64,000 bases of DNA from Oceanicoccus sagamiensis. Its GTDB lineage: Bacteria; Pseudomonadota; Gammaproteobacteria; Pseudomonadales; Dasaniaceae. Positions 25,256 to 34,100 of the stretch are shown here, in pieces (the first letter of the stretch is position 1; every line of letters starts with the position of its first letter). The stretch lies in NCBI RefSeq assembly GCF_002117105.1, contig NZ_CP019343.1, forward strand, positions 3,906,001 through 3,970,000, read 5' to 3'. Below the pieces are notes generated by a model that was not told the DNA's origin, made no database searches, and saw nothing but the letters and a program-made list of their open reading frames with translations. The position numbers were made by a program, and so were the translations under genes.

Positions 25256-26353
25256 TTACACCTGAATCGGCAAATCATCCTGGCGATGCTTACCGGGTTT
25301 GGCGCGCTGTTGAAGCGACGCATCAATCGACAAATAATAATCAACCCCATCCACTGCAGTGCGACTGAGTTTGTGCTCATAAATCAGATAATTAAGGTGG
25401 GCTACACACTCACCCATTGCCATCATCATTAATGAATTATCCAGCTCACGCTTAAAGAGCACGGGCAATAACTGGTGGGCTGTTTTGGCTTCAACACAGG
25501 CCTCTTCCAGAGCCAATAAATGATCCTGATGGTGAGCCATCAAATACTCCACCCGCGTCTGAATCCCCACAAAGGGTGTGTTGTGAGCGGGTAACACCAG
25601 AGTGTCCGCTGGAAAATCCATAAACCGCTGTAAAGAGTTTAGCCATTGCAGTAAGGGGTTGGCCTCAGGCTCACTAGGCATAACACTGACGTTAGAGGTA
25701 ATTTTGGGAATAATCTGGTCGCCGGACAGCATTACACCCAGTGCCTCACAATACAGGCAGGCATGCTCGGGGGAATGCCCACTGCCAATCACCACCCGCC
25801 ACTGCTGCTGGGCAATCGTGAGCACATCGCCTTCTTGCAGGCGCTGAAATGAACTGGGGATCGGCTCTACAATACCGGCATAGCCCTTAAAATCCCGTTT
25901 CATCGTGATAAAAAAATCATCCGCAAGACCAACCCGCCGATAATATTGCTGCGTACTCCAGGTTAAATGCTCCGCACTAAAACTGGCAAAGAAATGCGCT
26001 TGGTAATACTCGGCATGGGTCATCAATAAGGGCACCTGAAAACGATCACAAAGCCAGCCTGCCTGCCCCACATGATCAGGATGCATATGAGTGACGATAA
26101 CCCCTTTAATCGGCTTGTCCTTTAAACTGTGGTCAAAGACCTCTTGCCAGTAGTCTTTGACCTTACCCCATTTCATTCCAGTATCAACAATCCACCAACC
26201 GTCGTCATCCTCTAGTAAATAGAGATTAATATGATCCAGCGCCATCGGCAGGGGCATTCGCAGCCAATAAACACCGGGGGCGACCTCAAGGGTAGCGCCA
26301 AACTCAGGAGGCTTTTCAAAGGGGTACTGCAGATCTGTCATAGACTGACTCAA
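25256..26353 (-). CDS. MBL-fold metallo-hydrolase
   Basis: Metallo-beta-lactamase-fold protein of 365 residues with a full metal site: THMHPDHVGQAG (HxHxDH, residue ~88), a later His in GSGHSPEHACLY (~195), the bridging Asp in MLSGDQIIPK and the final His in LVLPAHNTPFVG. A helical C-terminal domain of ~110 residues follows, as in the LACTB2/RNase-like and thioesterase-like branches, so the substrate cannot be named. It lies 18 bp after the DUF2806-like gene on the same strand. Confidence 0.88.
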   Translation of the reverse strand: MSQSMTDLQYPFEKPPEFGATLEVAPGVYWLRMPLPMALDHINLYLLEDDDGWWIVDTGMKWGKVKDYWQEVFDHSLKDKPIKGVIVTHMHPDHVGQAGWLCDRFQVPLLMTHAEYYQAHFFASFSAEHLTWSTQQYYRRVGLADDFFITMKRDFKGYAGIVEPIPSSFQRLQEGDVLTIAQQQWRVVIGSGHSPEHACLYCEALGVMLSGDQIIPKITSNVSVMPSEPEANPLLQWLNSLQRFMDFPADTLVLPAHNTPFVGIQTRVEYLMAHHQDHLLALEEACVEAKTAHQLLPVLFKRELDNSLMMMAMGECVAHLNYLIYEHKLSRTAVDGVDYYLSIDASLQQRAKPGKHRQDDLPIQV

Positions 26354-26371
26354 GGGGTAACACCGAGGGGT

Positions 26372-27538
26372 TTAAAGGGCTAGCCGGACTTCAAACTGAT
26401 GCTTGGAACCTTCAAGCCTCCAATCACCAATAGCGACACTATAACCCTGGGCCTTAATGGTGCGCCCTAAATCAAACAAATAAGCCAAATCAGCATTGCT
26501 ATGACACAACTTCATCATCTGCTTGCCGATACGGGTTAGCTTGGTAACAGAAAGCGATAGGGATTTATTGGCGAGGCTGTGCTCAATTTGCAGAGCTTTA
26601 TTTTGACAGGGCAACAAAAGTCGAAATTGCTCATTGGAATGACTGGCCAGGCTCACGGTGGTTGCCGCTGACGATAGTAAGCCCAGATCTTCCATAATCT
26701 CAAACATGCCCTGGTGAAAATCGGTACTCAAATAGGCACCGGGGCCACAGAAGATAAAATCCGGAAAGGCGTATTTGGAAGCTATCTTAACCACCTCAAG
26801 ATCATCAACGCTAAGCTGCAATAATGCGGCCATCACGCCCAGATTAAAACTACCGGGTTGGGCAACTTCCAGTATCAGAGCTCTGGCCCACAATACTTGA
26901 AGCTCAGGGTTAAACACATTTTCAGCAGACTCACGCCAGCGGGTCATCCACTCGGCATTCACCGGCTGATGACTAACCGGCTGGGGCTCACTGAGCAATA
27001 TCTCACTTTCACATAAAATGGCTATTTTCCTGAGGTTTAGGGAGCGCTCGAGATCGCGAACGCTCAACTCCTTAACCACCGACCGTATCATCGCAGCGGG
27101 GCTATCCAGACCAATATCAAGACCCTGCTCAATGGCAGAGTTTTCAATGATTTTATGGGTGGCGACAAGATCTACCGAAGGGGTATCTACCAGATTGCCA
27201 TTGTCATCCAGGCGCTTCTTACCGGTATGTATGCCATTGAGCTCCTGTTCAGCCTGCAATATGGCAGCCATTTCAATTTGACGGACATGCTCCCGATCCC
27301 GATGTTCACGGCGGATTTGCCCAGGGCTCATCAAACCGCCAGCGTCACCGTCAAACAGGCACTGCCAGAGCTTATCAAGCCACTGTGTATGGTGGGCAAG
27401 CTGCCTTGGGGCCTGAGAAATATCTGCTTGAGTCATCATTTGGGTTAACCGGGTCTTAAAATCACTTTTAAGCGCCATTAAAGCCTTATCTATGTGCTTT
27501 ACTTCATTATTATCAATGACAATATACGCTTGATTCAA
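26372..27538 (-). CDS. DUF2806-like protein of unknown function
   Basis: A 388-residue soluble protein without a signal peptide. The section from residue ~205 (VNAEWMTRWRESAENVFNPE, then LQVLWARALILEVAQPGSFN) strongly recalls the DUF2806 family, where a W-x3-F/A-x2-A-E and L-W-x-R/A-L pattern with PGSF is conserved. The first 130 residues are charged and partly helical (RREHRDREHVRQIEMAAILQ). I know of no function for the family; some members sit in accessory or phage-related regions, but no such context exists here. It shares a strand and an 18-bp gap with the MBL hydrolase. Confidence 0.65.
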   Translation of the reverse strand: MNQAYIVIDNNEVKHIDKALMALKSDFKTRLTQMMTQADISQAPRQLAHHTQWLDKLWQCLFDGDAGGLMSPGQIRREHRDREHVRQIEMAAILQAEQELNGIHTGKKRLDDNGNLVDTPSVDLVATHKIIENSAIEQGLDIGLDSPAAMIRSVVKELSVRDLERSLNLRKIAILCESEILLSEPQPVSHQPVNAEWMTRWRESAENVFNPELQVLWARALILEVAQPGSFNLGVMAALLQLSVDDLEVVKIASKYAFPDFIFCGPGAYLSTDFHQGMFEIMEDLGLLSSAATTVSLASHSNEQFRLLLPCQNKALQIEHSLANKSLSLSVTKLTRIGKQMMKLCHSNADLAYLFDLGRTIKAQGYSVAIGDWRLEGSKHQFEVRLAL

Positions 27539-27891
27539 ATAATAGTCATATTTATTAAGAATCCAAGCAAATAGGCCAGAGTTAGCTAAACTTAGCTTTA
27601 AATATTACTAAATGCTATATAGGCCAACAAATGATGGGCCAATAAGGGGCTATCTTGGTCATAGCAGCTAAATTTCACCCGCAGATGAAGTTTAGGTCTT
27701 TTCGCAAGAGTGACTAGTAACTTATTGTATTATAGTGAATAATCGGTTCCGCAAAGGCCAAAGCTCAGGATCCACCTATCCTGCGGACATTTGACTGATA
27801 ATAACTACTAACGATAGACAGGCGAAGTGCTGCGTTGTCACCATGCAACAAGCACGTGTAATAGCCCTTAAGACAGGCACACAAGTAGACC
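27539..27891. other. 353-bp intergenic region with a possibly structured leader before the YfiR gene
   Basis: No coding region is apparent. The part closest to the YfiR gene holds two stem-loops. At 27748-27787, TCCG...CGGA encloses a 14-base internal loop and the 6-bp stem CAGGAT-CCACCT-ATCCTG. At 27827-27855, GTGCT..GTTG...CAAC.AGCAC forms the second. The phrase CGCAAAGGCC resembles a stretch of c-di-GMP-I riboswitches, but the GGGCAAACC half and the tetraloop/receptor pair are missing, so I do not call a riboswitch. The divergent promoters of the flanking genes must also lie here. Confidence 0.45.
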
Positions 27892-28425
27892 ATGCATAAG
27901 CCAAGCCCTCTAATTAGCCGCTATTTATGCCTTTTGGTATTGATGACGGCTCCAGCGCTGGCTAATGAAGACATCGTCTCCCGTGAATATAAAATCAAAG
28001 CGGCCTACCTGTATAACCTGATCAAGTTTGTTAACTGGCCTGAATCAGAGGCCTTATCACAATCCACCACCAATATTTGTGTTTTTGGCGACAACCCTTT
28101 TGACGGCCACCTGAATAAATTATCCAGCCGAAAAGCCAAAGGCCGTGATATCCAGATTACCTATTTACAGCCGCAACAGGATAATGCGGCTTGCCATATC
28201 CTTTTTATACCCAGATCCGCTTCAGCTGAAATCGCCAAGCATGATAAAACCAAGCCACAATTACTCACGGTAGGAGAAGATAAGCAGTTTCTCGAAGAAG
28301 GCGGCCTGATTAGTCTTGTTGTCGCCAACAATAACGTTCAACTCCAGATCAATCTGACCAAGGCAAAAGAACTTGGCTTTGAGATCAGCGGCAATTTGTT
28401 AGAAATTGCCAAAGTTGTTAAGTAG
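27892..28425 (+). CDS. YfiR-family periplasmic regulator (DUF4154)
   Basis: Exported 177-residue protein: a signal peptide (YLCLLVLMTAPALA) then the YfiR pattern REYKIKAAYLYNLIKFVNWP, ICVFGDNPFDGHLNKL, CHILFIPRS and GGLISLVVANNNVQLQINLT. In Pseudomonas YfiR binds the periplasmic domain of the diguanylate cyclase YfiN/TpbB and holds it inactive until envelope or redox stress sequesters it. The next gene, 15 bp downstream, encodes just such a membrane cyclase, so the pair is functionally linked. The third Pseudomonas partner, the OmpA-like YfiB, is not present here. Confidence 0.9.
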   Translation: MHKPSPLISRYLCLLVLMTAPALANEDIVSREYKIKAAYLYNLIKFVNWPESEALSQSTTNICVFGDNPFDGHLNKLSSRKAKGRDIQITYLQPQQDNAACHILFIPRSASAEIAKHDKTKPQLLTVGEDKQFLEEGGLISLVVANNNVQLQINLTKAKELGFEISGNLLEIAKVVK

Positions 28426-28440
28426 GAAGATGGTATAACG

Positions 28441-30888
28441 ATGCCGATTTCCTCGCAGCCATTCAGAGATTTACCCATCGCAAAAAAGCTAACGCTGTTT
28501 TGCGTGATTATCAGCCTGGTCAGCTTGATCGTGGCCATGATAGCCATTATTTTTTATGACCGTTACAGCTTTGAAGATATCCTTAAAAATGAGCTAGTGG
28601 TGCTAGCGTCGGTTATCAGTAACCGCAGTTCAGCCGCCATTGTGTTTGATGATAGTGAGCTGGCTGGCAACAACCTGAAAAGCCTGTCATTCCAAAAAGC
28701 CATTGTCGCCGCCTGTATCTATAAATTCGACGACAACGAACCAGAGTCAGGTATTACCACTCGACTGGCAAGCTTTCCCAACAACTCGGTTAACTGCCCA
28801 ACCTATACACCCACAGACACATTTTTAATTGATTCAGTGGATAATCAGTATATCGAGCTGATCCAACCCATCATGCTCGACAACAGCATTATTGGTTATC
28901 TCTACCTGCAATCTAACACCAAAAACCTGCAAGACCGGCAAACCAATCACGTCTATGTGATGTTGATTGTTTCTTTATTTGCGGTACTGATTGCCTTTTG
29001 GTTGGCCAATATATTTGCTCGCTGGATATCCGGCCCCCTACTATCACTTGGCTTAACTGCACAGTCTATTGCTGAAGAAGATGATTATTCACGCAGAGCC
29101 GACAAACACCACAATGACGAAGTGGGACGCGTGGTAGATTCCTTTAACCTGATGCTCGATGTTATTGAGCGTGAAGATGCAGACTTAAGAGAGAGCGAAG
29201 AGAAATTCCGCCTGATTAGCGCCTCATCAAAAGTCGGTATCTTTCAGCTAGATACTCAAGGCAATATTGTTTATGCCAACGATGAGTTATCACAAATCAC
29301 CGGCCTGTCGAATAACACCATTATTGAACAGAACTGGCTATCGGTTATTCATGATGATGATAGATCGGTTATCGAAAATAGCTGGCAATCGATGCTATCT
29401 AACAACCAGGCTATCAATATTAATTGCCGCCTGCAAAATGGCAGCATTAAATGGATTAGCGGCCACGTGGGATTACTCACCAGCAATGACGCCCAGGTAC
29501 TTGGCTACCTTGGCACGATCAATGATATTACTGAGATCAAAAACGCACAGGTTCAACTTGAGCAAATGGCGTTTTATGACACCCTGACGGGCCTGGCTAA
29601 CCGACGCCTGTTTAGAAACCGCTTGGAACATGTGATAAGCAACCTCAAGCGAGAAGGTAATAGCCTGGGCTTGATCTTGCTCGATCTCGATAATTTTAAA
29701 AACATTAACGATTCATTGGGGCATGATTCCGGTGACGCCCTACTCACTCTTATTGCTGAACGTTTACAGGAATGTGTTCGTGCCAGCGACACAGTAGCCA
29801 GACTAGGTGGTGATGAATTTGCCATTATACTGCCGGGCATCAGTAGTTCACTGGCTGCATCTCATGTTGCTGAAAAAATTATCGACACACTGAAAAGACC
29901 TATCGCACTCAACGAAACAGAAATTCGCATTACCGCCAGCGCTGGTATTTCGATGGCACCCGAAGATAGTAACAGCGCCGAAGAACTGATTAAAAATGCC
30001 GACCTTGCGCTCTACCGTGCCAAAGATCAGGGTCGGGATAATTACCAATTTTTCACCTCAGAGATGAATACCCAGCTGATCAACCACTTGCAGCTTATTC
30101 AGGACTTAAGAAAAGCTCTGGAGGCCAGAGAGTTTCATCTGGTTTACCAACCACAGATTGATATCAAGCAAGGCCAGCTGATTGGTTTTGAAGCTTTGAT
30201 ACGCTGGCAAAATTCTGAACGCGGTTTTGTCAGCCCCATGGACTTTATCCCCGCCGCAGAAGAGACCGGCTTAATTATTCCACTGGGTCGATGGGTCATT
30301 TCCGAAGCTTGTCGACAGCTAAGGCATATGTGCGATAACGGCTTAGTCGGTGATAACGTCGTTATGACCGTCAATCTGTCCGTTTTACAATTCCAGGATG
30401 ATGAATTAATCAGCTTTATACAATCGAACCTGAAAGAATATCAATTAAAACCGGGACAGTTTGAAATAGAATTAACAGAAACCGTGTTAATGGAGAACCT
30501 GGATGATGCCCTAATCAAACTTGAGGCATTAAAGGCGCTGGGGATTTTAATTTCTATTGACGACTTTGGCACCGGTTATTCTTCTTTGGGCTATCTAAAA
30601 CGCCTGCCTGTTAATATCGTTAAAGTAGATCGCTCCTTTGTGATGGATATCCCTCAGGACAAAGATGATATGGCTATTACCGCCGCTGTTATTGCCATGG
30701 CACACAAACTTAACTACCAAGTGGTTGCCGAAGGTGTTGAAACTGAAGAGCAATTACAATTCCTTGAGTCCTGTCAATGTGATTACGGTCAAGGCTATTA
30801 CTTTAGCCGTCCATTGCCAGCCTCTGACCTCGAGGAATTCTGCAACGACTTTAACCTCGAATCCATACGCAACGCTTCCGCCAGCTAA
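28441..30888 (+). CDS. Membrane c-di-GMP enzyme: CHASE8-like sensor, HAMP, PAS, GGDEF and EAL domains
   Basis: An 815-residue protein that reads a periplasmic signal and controls c-di-GMP. Two membrane helices (~20-42 and ~178-200) bracket a periplasmic domain like that of YfiN (CHASE8). HAMP (~200-250), PAS (~262-375), GGDEF (~385-540) and EAL (~555-800) follow. The cyclase motif is intact (RLGGDEFAI), with a product-inhibition RxxD site (RASD) five residues before it. The phosphodiesterase domain is also intact (GFEALIRW; ENLDD; DDFGTGYSS; KVDRSF). YfiN itself lacks an EAL domain, so here the YfiR-controlled protein could work in both directions. Confidence 0.92.
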   Translation: MPISSQPFRDLPIAKKLTLFCVIISLVSLIVAMIAIIFYDRYSFEDILKNELVVLASVISNRSSAAIVFDDSELAGNNLKSLSFQKAIVAACIYKFDDNEPESGITTRLASFPNNSVNCPTYTPTDTFLIDSVDNQYIELIQPIMLDNSIIGYLYLQSNTKNLQDRQTNHVYVMLIVSLFAVLIAFWLANIFARWISGPLLSLGLTAQSIAEEDDYSRRADKHHNDEVGRVVDSFNLMLDVIEREDADLRESEEKFRLISASSKVGIFQLDTQGNIVYANDELSQITGLSNNTIIEQNWLSVIHDDDRSVIENSWQSMLSNNQAININCRLQNGSIKWISGHVGLLTSNDAQVLGYLGTINDITEIKNAQVQLEQMAFYDTLTGLANRRLFRNRLEHVISNLKREGNSLGLILLDLDNFKNINDSLGHDSGDALLTLIAERLQECVRASDTVARLGGDEFAIILPGISSSLAASHVAEKIIDTLKRPIALNETEIRITASAGISMAPEDSNSAEELIKNADLALYRAKDQGRDNYQFFTSEMNTQLINHLQLIQDLRKALEAREFHLVYQPQIDIKQGQLIGFEALIRWQNSERGFVSPMDFIPAAEETGLIIPLGRWVISEACRQLRHMCDNGLVGDNVVMTVNLSVLQFQDDELISFIQSNLKEYQLKPGQFEIELTETVLMENLDDALIKLEALKALGILISIDDFGTGYSSLGYLKRLPVNIVKVDRSFVMDIPQDKDDMAITAAVIAMAHKLNYQVVAEGVETEEQLQFLESCQCDYGQGYYFSRPLPASDLEEFCNDFNLESIRNASAS

Positions 30889-30912
30889 CAGGCAAGCAAT
30901 GAGCCATTTACG

Positions 30913-31836
30913 ATGAGCATTCAATGGTTTCCCGGCCATATGAACAAGGCCCGCAAACAGGTTGAGGAAATACTTCCTCAGATACACCTGATTATTGAAG
31001 TGCTTGACGCCCGCATTCCCTTTAGCAGTGAAAACCCCATGATCGCCAAATTGCGTGGCGACAAACCCTGCATCAAAGTATTAACAAAAAGTGATTTGGC
31101 CGACCCGGCACTGACCAAACAATGGATCACTTATCTGGATCAAAAGCAAGGCGTTAAGGCGCTGGCACTCACCACTCAACAACCTGAAAAAACTCAAAGC
31201 CTGATTGATCTCTGCCGTAAAATATTGCCCGAACGGGATAAAGGCCACAACGATATACACGTAATGATTATGGGTATACCCAATGTGGGTAAATCTACCC
31301 TGATCAATACCCTCGCCGGTAAAACCATTGCCAAGACGGGGAACGAGCCTGCCGTTACCAAAGGCCAGCAACGTATCAATTTACGCAATGGCATTATGCT
31401 ATTTGATACACCTGGAATGCTGTGGCCCAAAGTAGAAAGCGAACAAGGTAGCTACCGGCTGGCAACTACCGGCGCAATAAAGGATACCGCTATGAGCTAT
31501 GACGATGTGGCTTTTTTTGCCGCTGACTTTTTGCTTAAGCATTACCCTGAATTACTAAAGAAGCGCTACCAGCTAGATAACCTGCCTGACACCGAACTTG
31601 AGTTTCTAGAAATTATCGGGAAAAAACGCGGCTGCTTACGCTCAGGAGGAAAGGTAGATCTGGAAAAAATATCAACGATTTTATTACACGAACTTAGAGC
31701 CGGTACACTTGGGCGTATCACTCTGGAAACACCGGAACAAACCGAGCGGGAAACCGTTATTGTAGAGCAACAGATAGAAGCCAGAGCAGCAAAAAAAGCT
31801 GCACGAAAAAAGAATAGAAAAAAAGGCGGGCATTAA
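30913..31836 (+). CDS. ylqF: Ribosome biogenesis GTPase YlqF/RbgA
   Basis: Circularly permuted GTPase that acts late in 50S assembly in Bacillus. The motif order is the permuted G4-G1-G3: TKSDLADP (G4), GIPNVGKSTLINTLAG (G1) and DTPGMLWPK (G3). The N-terminal signature IQWFPGHMNKARKQVEE is exact. The 307-residue protein ends in a lysine/arginine tail (KKAARKKNRKKGG) suited to rRNA contact. The start is 24 bp after the GGDEF-EAL gene stop; functional linkage with that gene is not implied. Confidence 0.95.
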   Translation: MSIQWFPGHMNKARKQVEEILPQIHLIIEVLDARIPFSSENPMIAKLRGDKPCIKVLTKSDLADPALTKQWITYLDQKQGVKALALTTQQPEKTQSLIDLCRKILPERDKGHNDIHVMIMGIPNVGKSTLINTLAGKTIAKTGNEPAVTKGQQRINLRNGIMLFDTPGMLWPKVESEQGSYRLATTGAIKDTAMSYDDVAFFAADFLLKHYPELLKKRYQLDNLPDTELEFLEIIGKKRGCLRSGGKVDLEKISTILLHELRAGTLGRITLETPEQTERETVIVEQQIEARAAKKAARKKNRKKGGH

Positions 31837-31880
31837 CCTCTATTCAATCCTTGTAATAGTGCCTATTGCATGCCACCTCA

Positions 31881-32990
31881 CTAACGATAGGTAATCACCC
31901 TTTGCTTCTGTTCGTTAGAAAGCAACATTAACAACGGGGCAAGCCGCTCTAGCGCAACATCCAAGCAAGGAATAACCTCACTTTGCTGACCAGCCTCAAT
32001 TTTAGCCAGCAAGGTATCAATCGATAAGGTGTCTCTGGCAGCCTGCGCCTGCAAGGCTTGATACTCCTGCATCGTCATTTGTGACATCTGGCTGCTACCA
32101 CGGCGTGAGGCCTTCAACAATGCCTGCTCAGAGATATCCAACAAGGTCTCAACATCCGAAACACTATTATCTTCCACCACACAGATGCCAACAGAGACTG
32201 TTATCTTCATCCGCTTGCCGTCCAACTTGGCCCTAAAGGCCTCTACCTTCTGACAAATGCGGTCAGCTAACTCCAGCGCATTTTCACCCTGTGCCAAAGG
32301 CATACTCACAGTAAAAGCAGCGACACCGGTACGGGCTATAGTGTCCTCTTTCCTAACCGTATCGTTTAACACCCTGGCAACCTTCTTGATAATTGCCTCT
32401 GTTCCAGCGCGGCCAATACGAATAAACAAATCTTTAAAACCATCGACCTGAATCGACATCACCGTCATGCTGGAGTTATGGCGTGCAACAAAGGCCACCT
32501 CCTTCTCCAGCTGGCGATACAAACCTTTGGCATTCATTAAGCCGGTTAAAACATCGAGGGTAGTATGTTCCTGTAACTGCTTATTCGCCTGATGATATTT
32601 GGCATAGGAGATCGCTCTGGCTTTAATCGCCATACCATCAAAAGGCTTGGTAATAAAATCAGTAGCACCCAGACTAATTGCCTTCTGCTTGGCAACCTCC
32701 GGGTTATCTGCTCCAGTAGCGACAATGACAGGCAGGTTACTGATAGCCTGACGATTACTGGTTCTAATCAGCTTTAACAGCTCAAAACCATCCATCTCTG
32801 GCATGACCAAATCGGTAAATACCACCTGAATATCCGGGTCGCGCTGGATAATATCCCAGCCATCAGCACCGTCAACACCCAGCACAACATCAAAATCATC
32901 GCCAAACATCTTGCTGGCAGCAATTCGAATCAGCCTGGAGTCATCTATCACCAATACACGTATTTTGGCGGGTTTGGTCTTTGCGAGCAT
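31881..32990 (-). CDS. Response regulator with a degenerate GGDEF domain
   Basis: The receiver domain (~8-125) is complete: VLVIDDSRLIR with the acidic pair, phospho-acceptor Asp in VVFTDLVMPEMDGFELL, and the Thr/Lys switch residues in IVATGAD and DFITKPFDG. The second domain (~150-310) has the diguanylate-cyclase fold (LDVLTGLMNAKGLYRQLEKE) but the active site reads RTGVAAFTV in place of RxGGDEF. It should not make c-di-GMP and may bind nucleotide or partners instead. A ~60-residue tail follows. I use ATG 32990 (MLAKTKPAKIRVLVID, 369 residues) over an upstream start. No histidine kinase is adjacent. Confidence 0.9.
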   Translation of the reverse strand: MLAKTKPAKIRVLVIDDSRLIRIAASKMFGDDFDVVLGVDGADGWDIIQRDPDIQVVFTDLVMPEMDGFELLKLIRTSNRQAISNLPVIVATGADNPEVAKQKAISLGATDFITKPFDGMAIKARAISYAKYHQANKQLQEHTTLDVLTGLMNAKGLYRQLEKEVAFVARHNSSMTVMSIQVDGFKDLFIRIGRAGTEAIIKKVARVLNDTVRKEDTIARTGVAAFTVSMPLAQGENALELADRICQKVEAFRAKLDGKRMKITVSVGICVVEDNSVSDVETLLDISEQALLKASRRGSSQMSQMTMQEYQALQAQAARDTLSIDTLLAKIEAGQQSEVIPCLDVALERLAPLLMLLSNEQKQRVITYR

Positions 32991-33249
32991 AACAGAGCCT
33001 GCTAAAAGGTTAATTTCTGACTTTAATATAGCCAATGTGACAATATTTTGAGTGGTAGAAAGCCCATAAATGCGAAATATTGACGAACAATGTGACTAAT
33101 GGCAAAAAATTACGGATCAGCGGGGCAAAAAGCCGCGGAAGCAGCGATCACGCCACTGACAAATACCCCCTCGATACGGCCAGAATTGATAGGCCGCCCC
33201 TAAAAACTCAGTTATGATATGGACCCAATAACAAAAAGCACTACCCTCT

Positions 33250-34095
33250 ATGAAAACGCTACACAAACTCATTGCCATCGAAACCGGTGAAGAGTTTGAA
33301 CTCAACCAGCATAAACTCAGTATTGGCCGAGATAAGAACTCGGATATCGTACTGCGCCACGGCTACCCCTCCCGCTACCACGCCACACTCACCATTATTG
33401 GCAATGTCATCACTCTGGAGGACCTCGGCTCAACCAACGGTACCTGCGTCAACAATATTAAGATTTATAAGCCAACCATTGTGCATGAAGGTGATGTTAT
33501 CCAGTTTGATAGCATTGGCTATCACCTGGTTTCTAATGAAACCGAAGAAAGCACCGTACTAATGAAAAACCTTAAACCGGCCAATGCAGTGGAAGAGGAA
33601 TCTTCTGTCGTCATTATCGGCGGTTTTTCTACCAATGATGATACGGCCGTCAGGGAAGCCTACCCATTGCCTGCTAGCTGGTCACTGCAAGATGAAGGCG
33701 GCATAGGTTCTACTCAGGAGATTGATCGCTACCCTATGCAGGTGATTGACGGCCTGATTGCCAATAACCTGCCGGATAAAGAGAGTTTATCAGCCGTACT
33801 GGTCGTGACCTCAGGCAAACATGAAACGCGGTTGATAGGGCTTTCATTAAATAATAAAGAACAACTGTGGACCATAGGACGTTCGGGCAGGCATCCTATT
33901 GTGCTAACGGATGCCAGCATTTCATCAACCCATGCCTGTGTTTTTTACAATCAGGGACGCTGGGGCATCAGTGATGAAAGGTCAAAAAACGGGACTGCCG
34001 TTAACGATATTACTATCAATGAATCCCCGTTAATGAGTAGCGACAAAATCACTCTCGGCCAGGTCAACCTTGTATTTAGGATTCTGGCTCACTAA
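33250..34095 (+). CDS. Protein with two FHA (phosphothreonine-binding) domains
   Basis: A 281-residue cytoplasmic protein. FHA domain 1 (~residues 15-95) has LSIGRDKNSDIVL, SRYHATL and DLGSTNGTCVNN. FHA domain 2 (~195-275) has WTIGRSGRHPIVL, ISSTHACV and DERSKNGTAVND. Both retain the Arg, Ser and His/Asn residues used to hold phosphothreonine. No kinase, phosphatase or secretion gene is nearby, so the partner is unknown. It is convergent with the membrane protein gene that follows. Confidence 0.88.
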   Translation: MKTLHKLIAIETGEEFELNQHKLSIGRDKNSDIVLRHGYPSRYHATLTIIGNVITLEDLGSTNGTCVNNIKIYKPTIVHEGDVIQFDSIGYHLVSNETEESTVLMKNLKPANAVEEESSVVIIGGFSTNDDTAVREAYPLPASWSLQDEGGIGSTQEIDRYPMQVIDGLIANNLPDKESLSAVLVVTSGKHETRLIGLSLNNKEQLWTIGRSGRHPIVLTDASISSTHACVFYNQGRWGISDERSKNGTAVNDITINESPLMSSDKITLGQVNLVFRILAH

Positions 34096-34100
34096 GCCGG

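Noticed and set aside
27748-27787. Possible c-di-GMP-I riboswitch before the YfiR gene
   Set aside because: Only the phrase CGCAAAGGCC resembles it; the GGGCAAACC segment and the tetraloop/receptor arrangement are missing.
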